Below are positions 1-7,697 of a stretch of 14,046 bases of DNA, piece by piece. The stretch's first letter is position 1, and each line of letters opens with the position of its first letter. Position numbers and translations under genes: made by a program. The notes beneath the pieces are model-generated. The model worked only from the letters and a program-made list of their open reading frames with translations. It was not told the origin of the DNA and searched no databases. The DNA comes from Prevotella sp. (GTDB lineage Bacteria > Bacteroidota > Bacteroidia > Bacteroidales > Bacteroidaceae): NCBI GenBank assembly GCA_017632825.1, contig JAGBQP010000098.1, forward strand, positions 1 to 14,046, given 5' to 3'.

Positions 1-1214
1 CCACCCTCATCTTCAACCTTCAGGAATATCTTCCATGCCTCCTGTGCCAGAGCATCGGTAAGGTGCTCGATATAATATGAGCCTGCCGATGGGTCGACAA
101 TTCGGTCGAAATGACTTTCTTCCTTAATCAGCAACTGCTGGTTGCGTGCAATACGTTCAGAAAAATCCGTGGGTTCCTCGTAAGGTGCATCAAACGGTGT
201 CACCACCATAGAGTGAACACTGCCCAACGCAGCGCTCATGGCTTCAGTTTGTGAACGTAGCAAGTTGACGTAGCTATCGAACAACGTCTGATTATAAGTT
301 GAGGTAGTGGCATTGATGATCATCTTGCAGGCACAGTCGCACTTGGGTTCATATTGTTTCACAATCTGAGCCCAGAGCAGTCGGGCAGCACGAAACTTAG
401 CTATCTCCATGAAATAGTTCTCGCTGACACCCATATTGAATTTGATGCTCTTGGCAGCCGTATCAACATCTACGCCAGCATCCGTAAGCTGCTGCAGGTA
501 TTCATTGCCCCATGCCAGTGCATAGCCCAATTCCTGAACTATGTAGGCGCCAGCATTGTTAAGTGCATCGCTATGAACAGCAATACCACGGAAGTGAGGA
601 TAGTCCTTGAGCGACTCGGCCAGTTTGGGACCGAACGCCAGAACAGCCGACACATCCTTACCACGAAGCACCATCTTCTTCATAGGATCCCACGCAATAG
701 AGCCTACTATCTTTTCCTTATCGTAGCCCTTCTTCTGCCAATAGACTTTCAGGATTTCTGCCAGTTCGAGCGAATGTCGCTGACAGGTTGAGAAGTTCAC
801 CTCAATAATATCGCAATAAATGCCCTCGAGCAATGTCTCGACGGTCTCCATAGAAATCAGTTTTCCCGGAATATGAAATCCCAGCGAGTCGATACCTTTG
901 TTCAGAATGTCGAGTGCCTTGGCATTAGCAGCCTTTGGATCACCAGCCTCGATATTCTGACGGACGTACCACTCGTTAGAGTCTTTCTTATTACCGCGTA
1001 CGAACGGAAATTCCCCCGGTAACGCATCGGGAGTCTTCAGATTCGCTAAATCCTCACGGCGATAGAAAGGCTGTACGTTAAAACCTTCGTTTGTTCTCCA
1101 CACGAGACGTTTTTGGAAATCGGCTCCTTTCAGGTCAACCTCAATCTTGTCCAGCCATTCCTGGGTAGTAGGTGCCTGAAACTCGGTGAAGAGTTTCTCT
1201 TTAATGTTTGACAT
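1..1214 (-). CDS. mutA: Methylmalonyl-CoA mutase small subunit (partial, 3' end outside window)
   Basis: Reading leftwards from the ATG at 1212-1214 gives 404 uninterrupted codons to the window edge. The family is usually a little over 600 residues, so the C-terminal third is missing because of the window edge, not because of a lesion. The protein begins MSNIKEKLFTEFQAPTTQEW and carries the barrel-domain pattern of the mutase small subunit: PGEFPFVRG near residue 75, a SIAWDPMKK stretch, HSDALNNAGAYIVQELGYAL, and FNMGVSENYFMEIAKFRAAR. The large subunit has a different N-terminal signature (GPYATMY, YAGFSTAEESN), which is absent. With the large subunit MutB it forms the B12-dependent enzyme that interconverts succinyl-CoA and methylmalonyl-CoA in propionate formation, in the cytoplasm. 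mutB is expected just beyond the left edge (inference). A -7 box lies about 40 nt upstream of the start. Confidence 0.93.
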   Translation of the reverse strand, partial: MSNIKEKLFTEFQAPTTQEWLDKIEVDLKGADFQKRLVWRTNEGFNVQPFYRREDLANLKTPDALPGEFPFVRGNKKDSNEWYVRQNIEAGDPKAANAKALDILNKGIDSLGFHIPGKLISMETVETLLEGIYCDIIEVNFSTCQRHSLELAEILKVYWQKKGYDKEKIVGSIAWDPMKKMVLRGKDVSAVLAFGPKLAESLKDYPHFRGIAVHSDALNNAGAYIVQELGYALAWGNEYLQQLTDAGVDVDTAAKSIKFNMGVSENYFMEIAKFRAARLLWAQIVKQYEPKCDCACKMIINATTSTYNQTLFDSYVNLLRSQTEAMSAALGSVHSMVVTPFDAPYEEPTDFSERIARNQQLLIKEESHFDRIVDPSAGSYYIEHLTDALAQEAWKIFLKVEDEG

Positions 1215-1253
1215 AGCTTTTTTATTATATAAGTTGTTTTAAGTTTCGTCTTG

Positions 1254-1261
1254 CAAAGATA
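1254..1261 (-). promoter_or_regulatory. Candidate -7 box for mutA
   Basis: On the minus strand this reads TATCTTTG, a full match to the Bacteroidota -7 consensus TAnnTTTG, about 40 nt upstream of the mutA ATG. The expected -33 position, 19 nt further upstream (1281-1284), reads TTAG, a partial match only. No equivalent box was found on the plus strand for the divergent gene at 1332. Confidence 0.5.
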
Positions 1262-1331
1262 CAAACTTTTTTCGAACTTCCTAAGTTTTTAGTAATATTT
1301 TAGTTTTATCGGCGTTACTATTATATAAGGT

Positions 1332-2555
1332 ATGAAAAAAATTCTCTTTTTACTATTGCTGCTACCGCTCTTTGGACACGGAAAGAGTACCGTCAGCAAC
1401 CCAAAAGTGAAAACACTACAAGTTGTGGTCAACGACAACTGGCTGTCACCTCCAATCATGCGACTACAAGGTGACGTACTACATGTGGCCTTCGACGAGT
1501 TGTCTCATGACTACCATCGCTATATCTACAGGCTGGAACACTGTGAGTTTGACTGGAGCCCATCTGAAGACATCTTTGAGAGCGATTGGCTGGAGGGATT
1601 TAATGATAATCCCATCGAGGACTATGAGAATTCGCTGAACACGACCGTACTCTATACCCACTACCAATTGCAGATACCCAACGAACGCTGTCAATTAAGG
1701 ATGAGCGGGAACTACCGTCTGCACATTATCGATGAGGAAGAGGACGAAGAAGTTGCCTGTGCCGAATTTCGCGTGACAGAATCGTTGATGAACATAGGAC
1801 TCAACGTGACCAACAATACCGACCTTGACGTAAACAAGCGTTACCAACAGGTTGCAATGACCGTCAGATACAACAGTTCGAAAGTAACAAACCCCGATGA
1901 GCAGATAAAAACGCTGGTCATGCAAAACGGTCGCGAAGACAACATGAAGTGCAACATACGACCCAACTACATCACCGCCGATGCCTTGCGCTGGGATCAC
2001 AACCGCAGCCTCATCTTTGAAGGTGGCAACGAATATCATAAGTTCGAAGTGCTTGACGTCTCCCACCCCACTCTCGGCATAGAACGCATCGTGTGGGATG
2101 GTAAGCGGTATCAGGCATATCCGTTCGTCAACAATCCGCGACGCAACTATCTCTATGATGAGGATGCCAATGGTGCCTTCTATATTCGAAACAGCGACAA
2201 TGTAGAGAGCGAACGTACCTGTGACTATGTCTATGTAAACTACAAACTACAGCCGGCACAGCACTATGAAGGGGCTACTGTCGTTGTTGACGGACAATGG
2301 ACAACAGAGCTCGGAGACACTTACAACATGACATACGACGAGAGTGACCACAGCTATAATGCCACGATTCTTCAAAAGCAGGGATATTACTCTTTTCAGT
2401 ACCTGTTGAAAGATGCAGACGGCACCACCCACATTGTTCCCGAAGAAGGAACATTTGCTGAAACAGAAAACCGTTACCAGGCATTGGTATATTATAAAGG
2501 TACGGGAGAGCGTACATGGCGATTGGCCGGCTATCAGCAGATAGTCTTCAAGTAA
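1332..2555 (+). CDS. Type IX secretion system Plug-like protein (DUF5103 family)
   Basis: 407 residues with a clear signal peptide (MKKILFLLLLLPLFGHG, about residues 1-17), so it is exported. The mature part is beta-rich and matches from memory the DUF5103 / 'type 9 secretion system plug protein' family: an N-terminal region with VVVNDNWLSPPIMRLQGD, a YRLEHCEFDWSPSE segment and the SGNYRLHI strand, then a C-terminal half with YVNYKLQPAQHYEGATVVVDG. Family length is about 400-450 residues, so it looks complete. In Flavobacterium the Plug protein seals the periplasmic side of the giant SprA translocon when it is not engaged with PorV. The gene stands alone here, divergent from mutA and convergent with the regulator at 2578 (22 bp between stop codons), so its T9SS partners must be elsewhere. 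Family assignment is fairly secure; the Plug role is by homology only. Confidence 0.82.
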   Translation: MKKILFLLLLLPLFGHGKSTVSNPKVKTLQVVVNDNWLSPPIMRLQGDVLHVAFDELSHDYHRYIYRLEHCEFDWSPSEDIFESDWLEGFNDNPIEDYENSLNTTVLYTHYQLQIPNERCQLRMSGNYRLHIIDEEEDEEVACAEFRVTESLMNIGLNVTNNTDLDVNKRYQQVAMTVRYNSSKVTNPDEQIKTLVMQNGREDNMKCNIRPNYITADALRWDHNRSLIFEGGNEYHKFEVLDVSHPTLGIERIVWDGKRYQAYPFVNNPRRNYLYDEDANGAFYIRNSDNVESERTCDYVYVNYKLQPAQHYEGATVVVDGQWTTELGDTYNMTYDESDHSYNATILQKQGYYSFQYLLKDADGTTHIVPEEGTFAETENRYQALVYYKGTGERTWRLAGYQQIVFK

Positions 2556-2577
2556 TAAATAATCGCTAGAAAGTAAA

Positions 2578-5007
2578 TCAAACTGTGAGTCGATAATCTC
2601 GTGGAGTCATCTTGAACCGATGATAGAAGTTGGAAATCAGATAATTAGGAGAATCAAAGTGGCATTCGTCTGAAATCTCCTCCACAGTCTTGTCTGTTGT
2701 ACGTAACAACTCTTGAACCTTCATGAGTCGTAGTACACGTGTCATCGCTTTAGGATTCTTGTATAGACCAGCAGAAACTATCTGATAGAACGAAGAGACA
2801 TCTTCACCTGTCAGACTGACAAGGTCTCGGATAGAGAACTTGCTTGCTCTGTGTTCTTTGATATATGGCAGGATAACGGCCATAAGACTAATAAACTCCG
2901 GACTCAATTCTGACTCCATGTCAATACCGCCCTGTTCTTCTTCATCAAAGCCAATGATTTCGCTTTCAAAGATTTCGCAACGCTCCGCGAAGTTCTGAAT
3001 ACGACGCACCATGTCGCCCTCATCGCTATTGCGCCTTACACGAAGACGGGTATTCCTGTTATAGAGAAGGAAATTGGCAACGACCAGAGCCAACAGTACA
3101 AGTGCCATAGCAACCAGCAAGCCCGTCGCACGCCACCAAGGCTCGTACACATTGACAACCCACTCATAAGGGTGGCCGACAAATTTATCAGGTACGGAAG
3201 AAGCCAACACCTCAATATGATATGTTCCTGGACGAAGACCAACTAACGGCATATGTAACAGTCCGCGACGGTCCACAAGACCACCGGAGTTATAGAACGA
3301 ATAAGTCTGCCACTTATCATCCAGTTCCTTGATTCTGAAACGGTAAAACGTCTGAAGCGGTCTTGCAAAGTTCAAAGCAGAGAATGTCAGAGTAACCGTG
3401 TTCTCATCGTAGTTTAAGTTGATTTCTGACGTTCGCGTGATAGCCTTTTTTAATATCACTCGACCATTGACCTCTGTGCCTGCATTCACATACGTACCAT
3501 TCAGCAAAAGACTTGTCAACTTAGGGAACATCTGAATAGGCTGCTGTGACAACAGCGAATGGAACTCAGCCGGATTGAATACTACGACATGGTCAAGCGA
3601 CTGCATGACGATACGGCCATCTTCGAGTTTCAGGGCTTTACCATCAATAAACGTCTCATTGGGGACGTTATCATCGTTATTAAAGCTCGTTACGTATTTC
3701 ACCTCATCACCAACAATCTGCATACATGTGATGCCGTAGCTGGAGGCAACCCACATGTTATGCATATTATCCTCAATGATGGTATGAATAACGTTATTAA
3801 GCAAACCTGAACGACGATTTATCAGAATAGGCTGAGCCTGAGGCGACTTATAAAGAAAAAGACCTGTCGAGGTTCCTACCCATGTCCAGCGACGGCTATC
3901 AATGAACATGACATTGGCTTTCTTGCCATTAAACTCCTTAATACCTTGTAAGTCACTAAGTTTCGTATAGAACTGTTCTGCCTCAGGTTCGTCAAGATGA
4001 ATAGTCCAGAAAGGGGCATTTAAGGGACGGGCGTATAGCAGGCCACGCTTCTCTGTGCCCAACCACATACCGCCCTGACGGTCGAATTCCACGGCATTGA
4101 CATCGGTCTCCATCCAACGTCCGTTAGTCAACTGCAAAGACTTCACATGAACAATATCACCAGTAGCAATATTGTAAGTATAGTATCCCTGTTGAGACGC
4201 AATATACAAAATATCGCGATAGACAGCCATGCTGTTCAGTTTTCCTTCAGCTTCCAAAAGCGTTGACCACTCGCGACGATCGGCATTATAAAACAACAAG
4301 ATTCCATCCTTATCTCCACTACGCAGCTGGAAGAATCCGTTTTTACGAATCTGCAGGACCGAACTGATGCCGTATCTCGCTGCCTTTTCGCCATCGTAGG
4401 CGTTGTTCTGATAGCGCTGTTTGCCTGACTTTATATCGTAACATACTAACGAACCATCTCCATACAGCAGAAACAAATCATTGCCATTAAGTGTCTCTAC
4501 ATCTTGAAGATTCTTATCTGTTCTGATAGGGAACTGCTTATTCAGACCAATGGCACGGATAAAATCTTTTCCGCAAAGCCATACCTCACCGGTATTGTCC
4601 ACAAACATATCATGAACCTTCCCCTTCATGCCAAGCGCAGTAAACAGGCTGTCCATATTAGAGACAAACGACTCCGTTGTCAGTTCCACACACAAAACAT
4701 TATGTGTGTCCTTAAGCCATAGATGGTGGTATTTATCGTAGTAAAGATGAGTGTACCCGCGATAATTCTTCAGTTTATACTGTTCTGCCTTGTCCGAATT
4801 AATGTGCCAGAAACTTGCGCCATCGTAGAAGTTGACGTCACCAAGTGTTGTGATTGTCATGCGTCCCGTCTTCGTACACTTGACGGTCTGAGCCGAGTTG
4901 TCAGCAAGACCATCAGAAGCAGTGATTGCACGGAATATCCGTCTGTCGTCTGCATGTGCGCCAGTGACAAAAAGTAGTAATATGATAAAACCGAAGAATC
5001 GTTGCAT
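2578..5007 (-). CDS. Envelope-spanning AraC-type regulator with propeller and Y_Y_Y sensor, no kinase
   Basis: 809 residues. Domains in order: signal peptide (about 1-19, ending GAHA); a periplasmic propeller-like region (about 20-490) with Reg_prop-type repeats such as MWLGTEKRGLLYA (315-326) and WTWVGTSTGLFLY (374-386); a Y_Y_Y domain (about 545-622) with LRPGTYHIEV; the WW pair at 624-625; one transmembrane helix (about 628-652); a basic then acidic cytoplasmic linker; and a C-terminal AraC helix-turn-helix (about 705-809) ending in HRFKMTPRDYR. Hybrid two-component systems of Bacteroidota share the sensor and HTH, but they carry HisKA, HATPase and receiver domains between membrane and HTH. 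Here the membrane helix and HTH are separated by only about 50-60 residues, too few for a kinase. It probably senses a periplasmic ligand and controls transcription from the membrane (inference). Ligand and targets are unknown. It is transcribed from the promoter at 5038-5069. Confidence 0.85.
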   Translation of the reverse strand: MQRFFGFIILLLFVTGAHADDRRIFRAITASDGLADNSAQTVKCTKTGRMTITTLGDVNFYDGASFWHINSDKAEQYKLKNYRGYTHLYYDKYHHLWLKDTHNVLCVELTTESFVSNMDSLFTALGMKGKVHDMFVDNTGEVWLCGKDFIRAIGLNKQFPIRTDKNLQDVETLNGNDLFLLYGDGSLVCYDIKSGKQRYQNNAYDGEKAARYGISSVLQIRKNGFFQLRSGDKDGILLFYNADRREWSTLLEAEGKLNSMAVYRDILYIASQQGYYTYNIATGDIVHVKSLQLTNGRWMETDVNAVEFDRQGGMWLGTEKRGLLYARPLNAPFWTIHLDEPEAEQFYTKLSDLQGIKEFNGKKANVMFIDSRRWTWVGTSTGLFLYKSPQAQPILINRRSGLLNNVIHTIIEDNMHNMWVASSYGITCMQIVGDEVKYVTSFNNDDNVPNETFIDGKALKLEDGRIVMQSLDHVVVFNPAEFHSLLSQQPIQMFPKLTSLLLNGTYVNAGTEVNGRVILKKAITRTSEINLNYDENTVTLTFSALNFARPLQTFYRFRIKELDDKWQTYSFYNSGGLVDRRGLLHMPLVGLRPGTYHIEVLASSVPDKFVGHPYEWVVNVYEPWWRATGLLVAMALVLLALVVANFLLYNRNTRLRVRRNSDEGDMVRRIQNFAERCEIFESEIIGFDEEEQGGIDMESELSPEFISLMAVILPYIKEHRASKFSIRDLVSLTGEDVSSFYQIVSAGLYKNPKAMTRVLRLMKVQELLRTTDKTVEEISDECHFDSPNYLISNFYHRFKMTPRDYRLTV

Positions 5008-5037
5008 ATATAACTCAAGGTTACCAATTTATGCGTA

Positions 5038-5069
5038 CAAAAGTAAGCAAAAAGTATTTAACTGCCAAA
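5038..5069 (-). promoter_or_regulatory. Promoter for the AraC-type envelope regulator
   Basis: On the minus strand TTTG (5069-5066), exactly 20 nt, then TACTTTTG (5045-5038). This is a full match to the Bacteroidota layout TTTG-N19/21-TAnnTTTG. It lies about 30 nt upstream of the ATG at 5007, giving a short leader without an obvious Shine-Dalgarno. Confidence 0.75.
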
Positions 5070-5078
5070 TTTTTCTTC

Positions 5079-5113
5079 AAAAAAGAGCAGATTTCACTCA
5101 CGTTGATTTCTGC
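5079..5113 (-). terminator. Intrinsic terminator of the polymerase/YolD operon
   Basis: On the minus strand, starting 6 nt after the stop codon of the small gene: GCAGA (5113-5109), a 2x2 internal loop, TCA/TGA, a short loop, TCTGC (5091-5087), then TC and six T (5084-5079). The stem is short and interrupted, but the T-run and the position after the last gene fit an intrinsic terminator. Confidence 0.55.
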
Positions 5114-5119
5114 ACTTAC

Positions 5120-5329
5120 TCATTCATCGGGTTCATACGCATCATCTTTATCGTAGTACTCTTCATAATGAAGTCCGTTCTTTCGTTCTGATTCCAGAAT
5201 AGCTTCACCGTACCCTGTCAATGCTGCAAAAGGGGCAAACTGAGCAGCCCGGTTCAACATGGACATCTGTGGATGACGTTGCGACACATGGTGCGGCATG
5301 TTGATGATATCATTATAATCATTCATCAT
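5120..5329 (-). CDS. YolD-like small protein, partner of the adjacent Y-family polymerase
   Basis: 69 residues beginning MMNDYNDIINMPHHVSQRHP. The core RAAQFAPFAALTGYGEAI is the conserved block of YolD-like proteins, which in many Firmicutes and Bacteroidota sit next to a UmuC/DinB-type polymerase. The tail is very acidic (EEYYDKDDAYEPDE). The gene follows the polymerase in the same direction with a 72-nt gap and is followed at once by a terminator, so the two are probably one transcript. YolD proteins have been proposed to act as UmuD-like regulators of the polymerase; that role here is inference from family and context. Two consecutive ATG codons (5329 and 5326) could each serve as the start, and no strong ribosome site separates them. 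Confidence 0.78.
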   Translation of the reverse strand: MMNDYNDIINMPHHVSQRHPQMSMLNRAAQFAPFAALTGYGEAILESERKNGLHYEEYYDKDDAYEPDE

Positions 5330-5401
5330 TTCTCTTTGACTTTTGTACGTTTGTTTACGTTTTTTCTATAGCACCAAAACAATACAGCGTTGTTTCTCTC
5401 A

Positions 5402-6826
5402 TCATTCAGCTCTATGACCTCCTATCTGCTTGTTACGCTCTTTTGCGGTTGCTCCTTCGTCGAAATTCAGTCCTCGAAGAATAGCATTCTTGCCAAAACG
5501 CTGTTTGATTTTCAGCTGTACCTCCTGTATGCGACGTTCCTTATCAAGCTGTACCTGTTCTTTCTGCCGTCGTTTTTCTGCAGATTCATAGTCTGTAAAG
5601 AGGTCGAGTTGCTGAGGAACACTATTTTTTACTGGCACCTGAGTTTCAGGAACGACATGATTCGTAGTCAAGTTCAACCGTCGTATCAAGAGATCAGGGT
5701 TCACGATGCGATCATAAAGCGCCGCCGCACCATCCATGATGAGCCTCGAAGAAGATGTGGGATATTCGAAATTGTAGGTCCCATGAGCGTTCTTCGGCAC
5801 AAGCTTACCATAATAATTGGTGGTAATCTCACCATGATACTTGGCAAGAATCTCCGGTCGCTTCAGACATTCCACGTCATAACCGACAGTTAGCGTCAGT
5901 TGGTTTGTTACACATCTTTTCTTGACCAGGTCGAGTGCCATACTCTCTGCCATTTCCTGAATTACCACACGAGCTTTCTTAAAACTGTAAGGTTCTTGCA
6001 AGACTTGTCCACTACTGAAGGAATTTGTCTCTGGCCGATATGCTTTCACGGCCTCCATGGTACATGGTTCCCACCCCCAGGCGTGATCAATCAGTAGTTC
6101 AGCATTCACACCAAATAGCTTATAAATCAGTTCTTCGTTAAGAACCGATTGTCGGGCCAGTTTTCCCATTGTGTCAATTCCATACGAGGCAAGTTTCTTT
6201 GCAACACCTCGTCCAACACGCCAGAATTTTGTCAGCGGTCGATAGTCCCACAGTTCACGACGGTACGACATTTCGTCCAGTTCTGCGATACGTACGCCAT
6301 CTTTATCAGCAGGCATTCTCTTAGCCACGATATCCATTGCGACCTTACATAAATACATATTCGTACCAATGCCTGCCGTCGCTGTAATACCAGTCTGACT
6401 CAACACATCACGTATCATTTTAATGGCCAGCTCGTGAGCTGTTAGTTTGTAGCTATCCAAATAGGCCGTCACGTCCATAATTACCTCATCGATACTATAG
6501 ACATGGATGTCCTCTGGTGCAATGTATTTCAGATAGATGCTATATATTTTCGAGCTGACCTCTATATAATGAGCCATCTGCGGCTTGGCAATGATAAAAT
6601 CGATGCCTCGTGCTTTCTGGTAAACCTCAAAGAGTCGTGCTCGTCCGCCAATGCCATATTGTTTCAGCGATGGAGAAACTGCCAGGCAGATTGTTTTTTC
6701 CGTACGGCTTGCATCAGCAACAACAAGATTGGTGGTCAGCGGGTCAAGCCCTCTGTCCACACATTCGACAGAAGCATAGAATGACTTCAGGTCGATGGCA
6801 ATATATGTTCTTTGTTTGTCTTGCAT
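5402..6826 (-). CDS. Y-family translesion DNA polymerase (UmuC/DinB-like)
   Basis: 474 residues. The N-terminal palm motif AIDLKSFYASVE supplies the metal-binding D12, and YSIDEVIMDVT supplies D113 and E114, so the catalytic triad is intact. A helix-hairpin-helix-like segment FWRVGRGVAKKLASYGI (201-217) and a little-finger domain (about 265-390) follow. QQLDLF at 405-410 is a good match to the beta sliding-clamp binding motif. A charged helical stretch (415-445) leads to a C-terminal tail with LRGLNFDEGATAKERNKQIG (450-469), typical of the long UmuC-like 'DNA repair protein' branch in gut Bacteroidota and Firmicutes. It inserts nucleotides opposite lesions in the cytoplasm. It heads a two-gene operon with the YolD-like gene. 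The start at 6826 has no clear Shine-Dalgarno. Control may involve the palindrome at 6942-6955. Confidence 0.92.
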   Translation of the reverse strand: MQDKQRTYIAIDLKSFYASVECVDRGLDPLTTNLVVADASRTEKTICLAVSPSLKQYGIGGRARLFEVYQKARGIDFIIAKPQMAHYIEVSSKIYSIYLKYIAPEDIHVYSIDEVIMDVTAYLDSYKLTAHELAIKMIRDVLSQTGITATAGIGTNMYLCKVAMDIVAKRMPADKDGVRIAELDEMSYRRELWDYRPLTKFWRVGRGVAKKLASYGIDTMGKLARQSVLNEELIYKLFGVNAELLIDHAWGWEPCTMEAVKAYRPETNSFSSGQVLQEPYSFKKARVVIQEMAESMALDLVKKRCVTNQLTLTVGYDVECLKRPEILAKYHGEITTNYYGKLVPKNAHGTYNFEYPTSSSRLIMDGAAALYDRIVNPDLLIRRLNLTTNHVVPETQVPVKNSVPQQLDLFTDYESAEKRRQKEQVQLDKERRIQEVQLKIKQRFGKNAILRGLNFDEGATAKERNKQIGGHRAE

Positions 6827-6941
6827 TGCACTATTTGCGGCCTATCGGGAAAATCACAAGAATACATTAATATATAAAGGCCCAGAATGGTGCAAATCAA
6901 ATGCAGAATGCTTGCTTCTTGCTGAGATATTGCCCATTTTC

Positions 6942-6962
6942 GCAACTTTTGTTGCAAAGTTA
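6942..6962 (-). promoter_or_regulatory. Candidate -7 box with palindromic operator for the polymerase operon
   Basis: On the minus strand TAACTTTG (6962-6955) matches TAnnTTTG, about 130 nt upstream of the polymerase ATG. Directly downstream, and sharing one base with it, is GCAACTTTTGTTGC (6942-6955), a perfect 5-bp inverted repeat around TTTT. It would cover the predicted start of transcription, the usual place for a repressor site. No good -33 match was seen for this box, so promoter use is uncertain; the palindrome itself is directly visible. Confidence 0.35.
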
Positions 6963-6984
6963 TCAATAATTAGTGTAAATTCAT

Positions 6985-6992
6985 TATCTTTG
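6985..6992 (+). promoter_or_regulatory. Candidate -7 box for the 48-aa ORF / FKBP transcript
   Basis: TATCTTTG matches the TAnnTTTG consensus on the plus strand, about 110 nt before the ATG at 7104. No clear TTG was found at the -33 position. It lies 22 bp from the minus-strand -7 box, so 6942-6992 would be a compact divergent promoter region. The leader 7000-7103 contains a 20-codon ORF (7039-7101) that may be chance. Confidence 0.4.
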
Positions 6993-7103
6993 CGCCAAGT
7001 TTTAACATAAGTTGATTCTTGTTACACCCAGACCAGTCATGCAAGCATATTGGTTCTCGCTGCTTCAAGAATTCATAATATTTGATGATTATATAATTTG
7101 ATT

Positions 7104-7250
7104 ATGGCACATTTCGGACAGTCAGATAATTACAGACGTGACGAGTTGATTCGTATTATCGAGCATTCCGTAGAGAAGCTAACTCTTCAGGAGCTCGAGG
7201 CCTTATACTATGATATGGAAACGAAAAATTATATATTCAATAACCACTGA
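7104..7250 (+). CDS. Small 48-residue protein of unknown function, upstream of and overlapping FKBP gene
   Basis: ATG at 7104 opens a 48-codon frame ending in TGA at 7248-7250. The protein runs MAHFGQSDNYRRDELIRIIE and continues HSVEKLTLQELEALYYDMET. It looks mostly helical and amphipathic, with no signal peptide, membrane segment or metal motif. The last base of its stop codon is the first base of the next gene's ATG (TGATG at 7248-7252), an arrangement typical of translational coupling. I do not recognise the family. The tight junction and the lack of another obvious start region for the next gene support it being real. Expression is unproven. Confidence 0.6.
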   Translation: MAHFGQSDNYRRDELIRIIEHSVEKLTLQELEALYYDMETKNYIFNNH

Positions 7251-7648
7251 TGAACAAAAGAGAGTACATCCAAGCCAACAAGGATTGGCTGGAAGCCAAG
7301 TCGAAAGAAGAAGGAGTAAAGGCCTTACCAAAAGGCATTTATTATAAGGTGCTGAGCGAAGGTCATCAAGCAAGCTCCACGCCTACAGTTCGCAGTATCA
7401 TTACCGTTCATTACACAGGTAAGACTATTGACGGCAAACAGTTTGACAGCAGTCTGGGTAGCGTGCCTATGGCATGCAGACTGTGCGATTTAATAGATGG
7501 CTGGATTGTTGCCTTACAGCAGATGCACATTGGCGACAAGTGGGAGCTATACATCCCTGCCGAGATGGGTTATGGCAAGTTTTCGCAGCCAGGAATTCCT
7601 GGTGGTTCAACGCTCATATTCGAGATAGAGTTATTAGGCATCGGATAA
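7250..7648 (+). CDS. FKBP-type peptidyl-prolyl cis-trans isomerase, cytoplasmic
   Basis: 132 residues without a signal peptide, so cytoplasmic. A short charged N-terminal extension (1-30) precedes one FKBP domain (about 32-131). Recognisable parts are VHYTGKTIDGKQFDSS (53-68), with the Tyr and Phe-Asp of the active pocket, GWIVALQQM (84-92) with the pocket-floor Trp, and YIPAEMGYG followed by IPGGSTLIFEIELL. It catalyses cis-trans isomerisation of Xaa-Pro bonds during folding. The loop between FDSS and GWI carries a CRLC (C76-C79) pair, which I do not remember as usual for the family. The gene is coupled to the 48-residue ORF upstream. No terminator is obvious after it unless the inverted repeat at 7698-7761 folds as RNA. 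Confidence 0.9.
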   Translation: MNKREYIQANKDWLEAKSKEEGVKALPKGIYYKVLSEGHQASSTPTVRSIITVHYTGKTIDGKQFDSSLGSVPMACRLCDLIDGWIVALQQMHIGDKWELYIPAEMGYGKFSQPGIPGGSTLIFEIELLGIG

Positions 7649-7697
7649 CTTGATAAATGTTGTTCCTTGTTTAACTTTCATCACTATAATGGCGTTA

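Noticed and set aside
354..791. Plus-strand open frame of 145 codons
   Set aside because: It is antisense to the clear mutA coding sequence and has no recognisable domain.
5390..5893. Plus-strand open frame of 167 codons
   Set aside because: It lies opposite the C-terminal half of the Y-family polymerase; composition is hydrophobic shadow sequence with no family features.
7039..7101. 20-codon ORF (MQAYWFSLLQEF...) just before the 48-residue ORF
   Set aside because: It is too short to distinguish from chance in AT-rich leader DNA and has no ribosome site; not listed as a gene.
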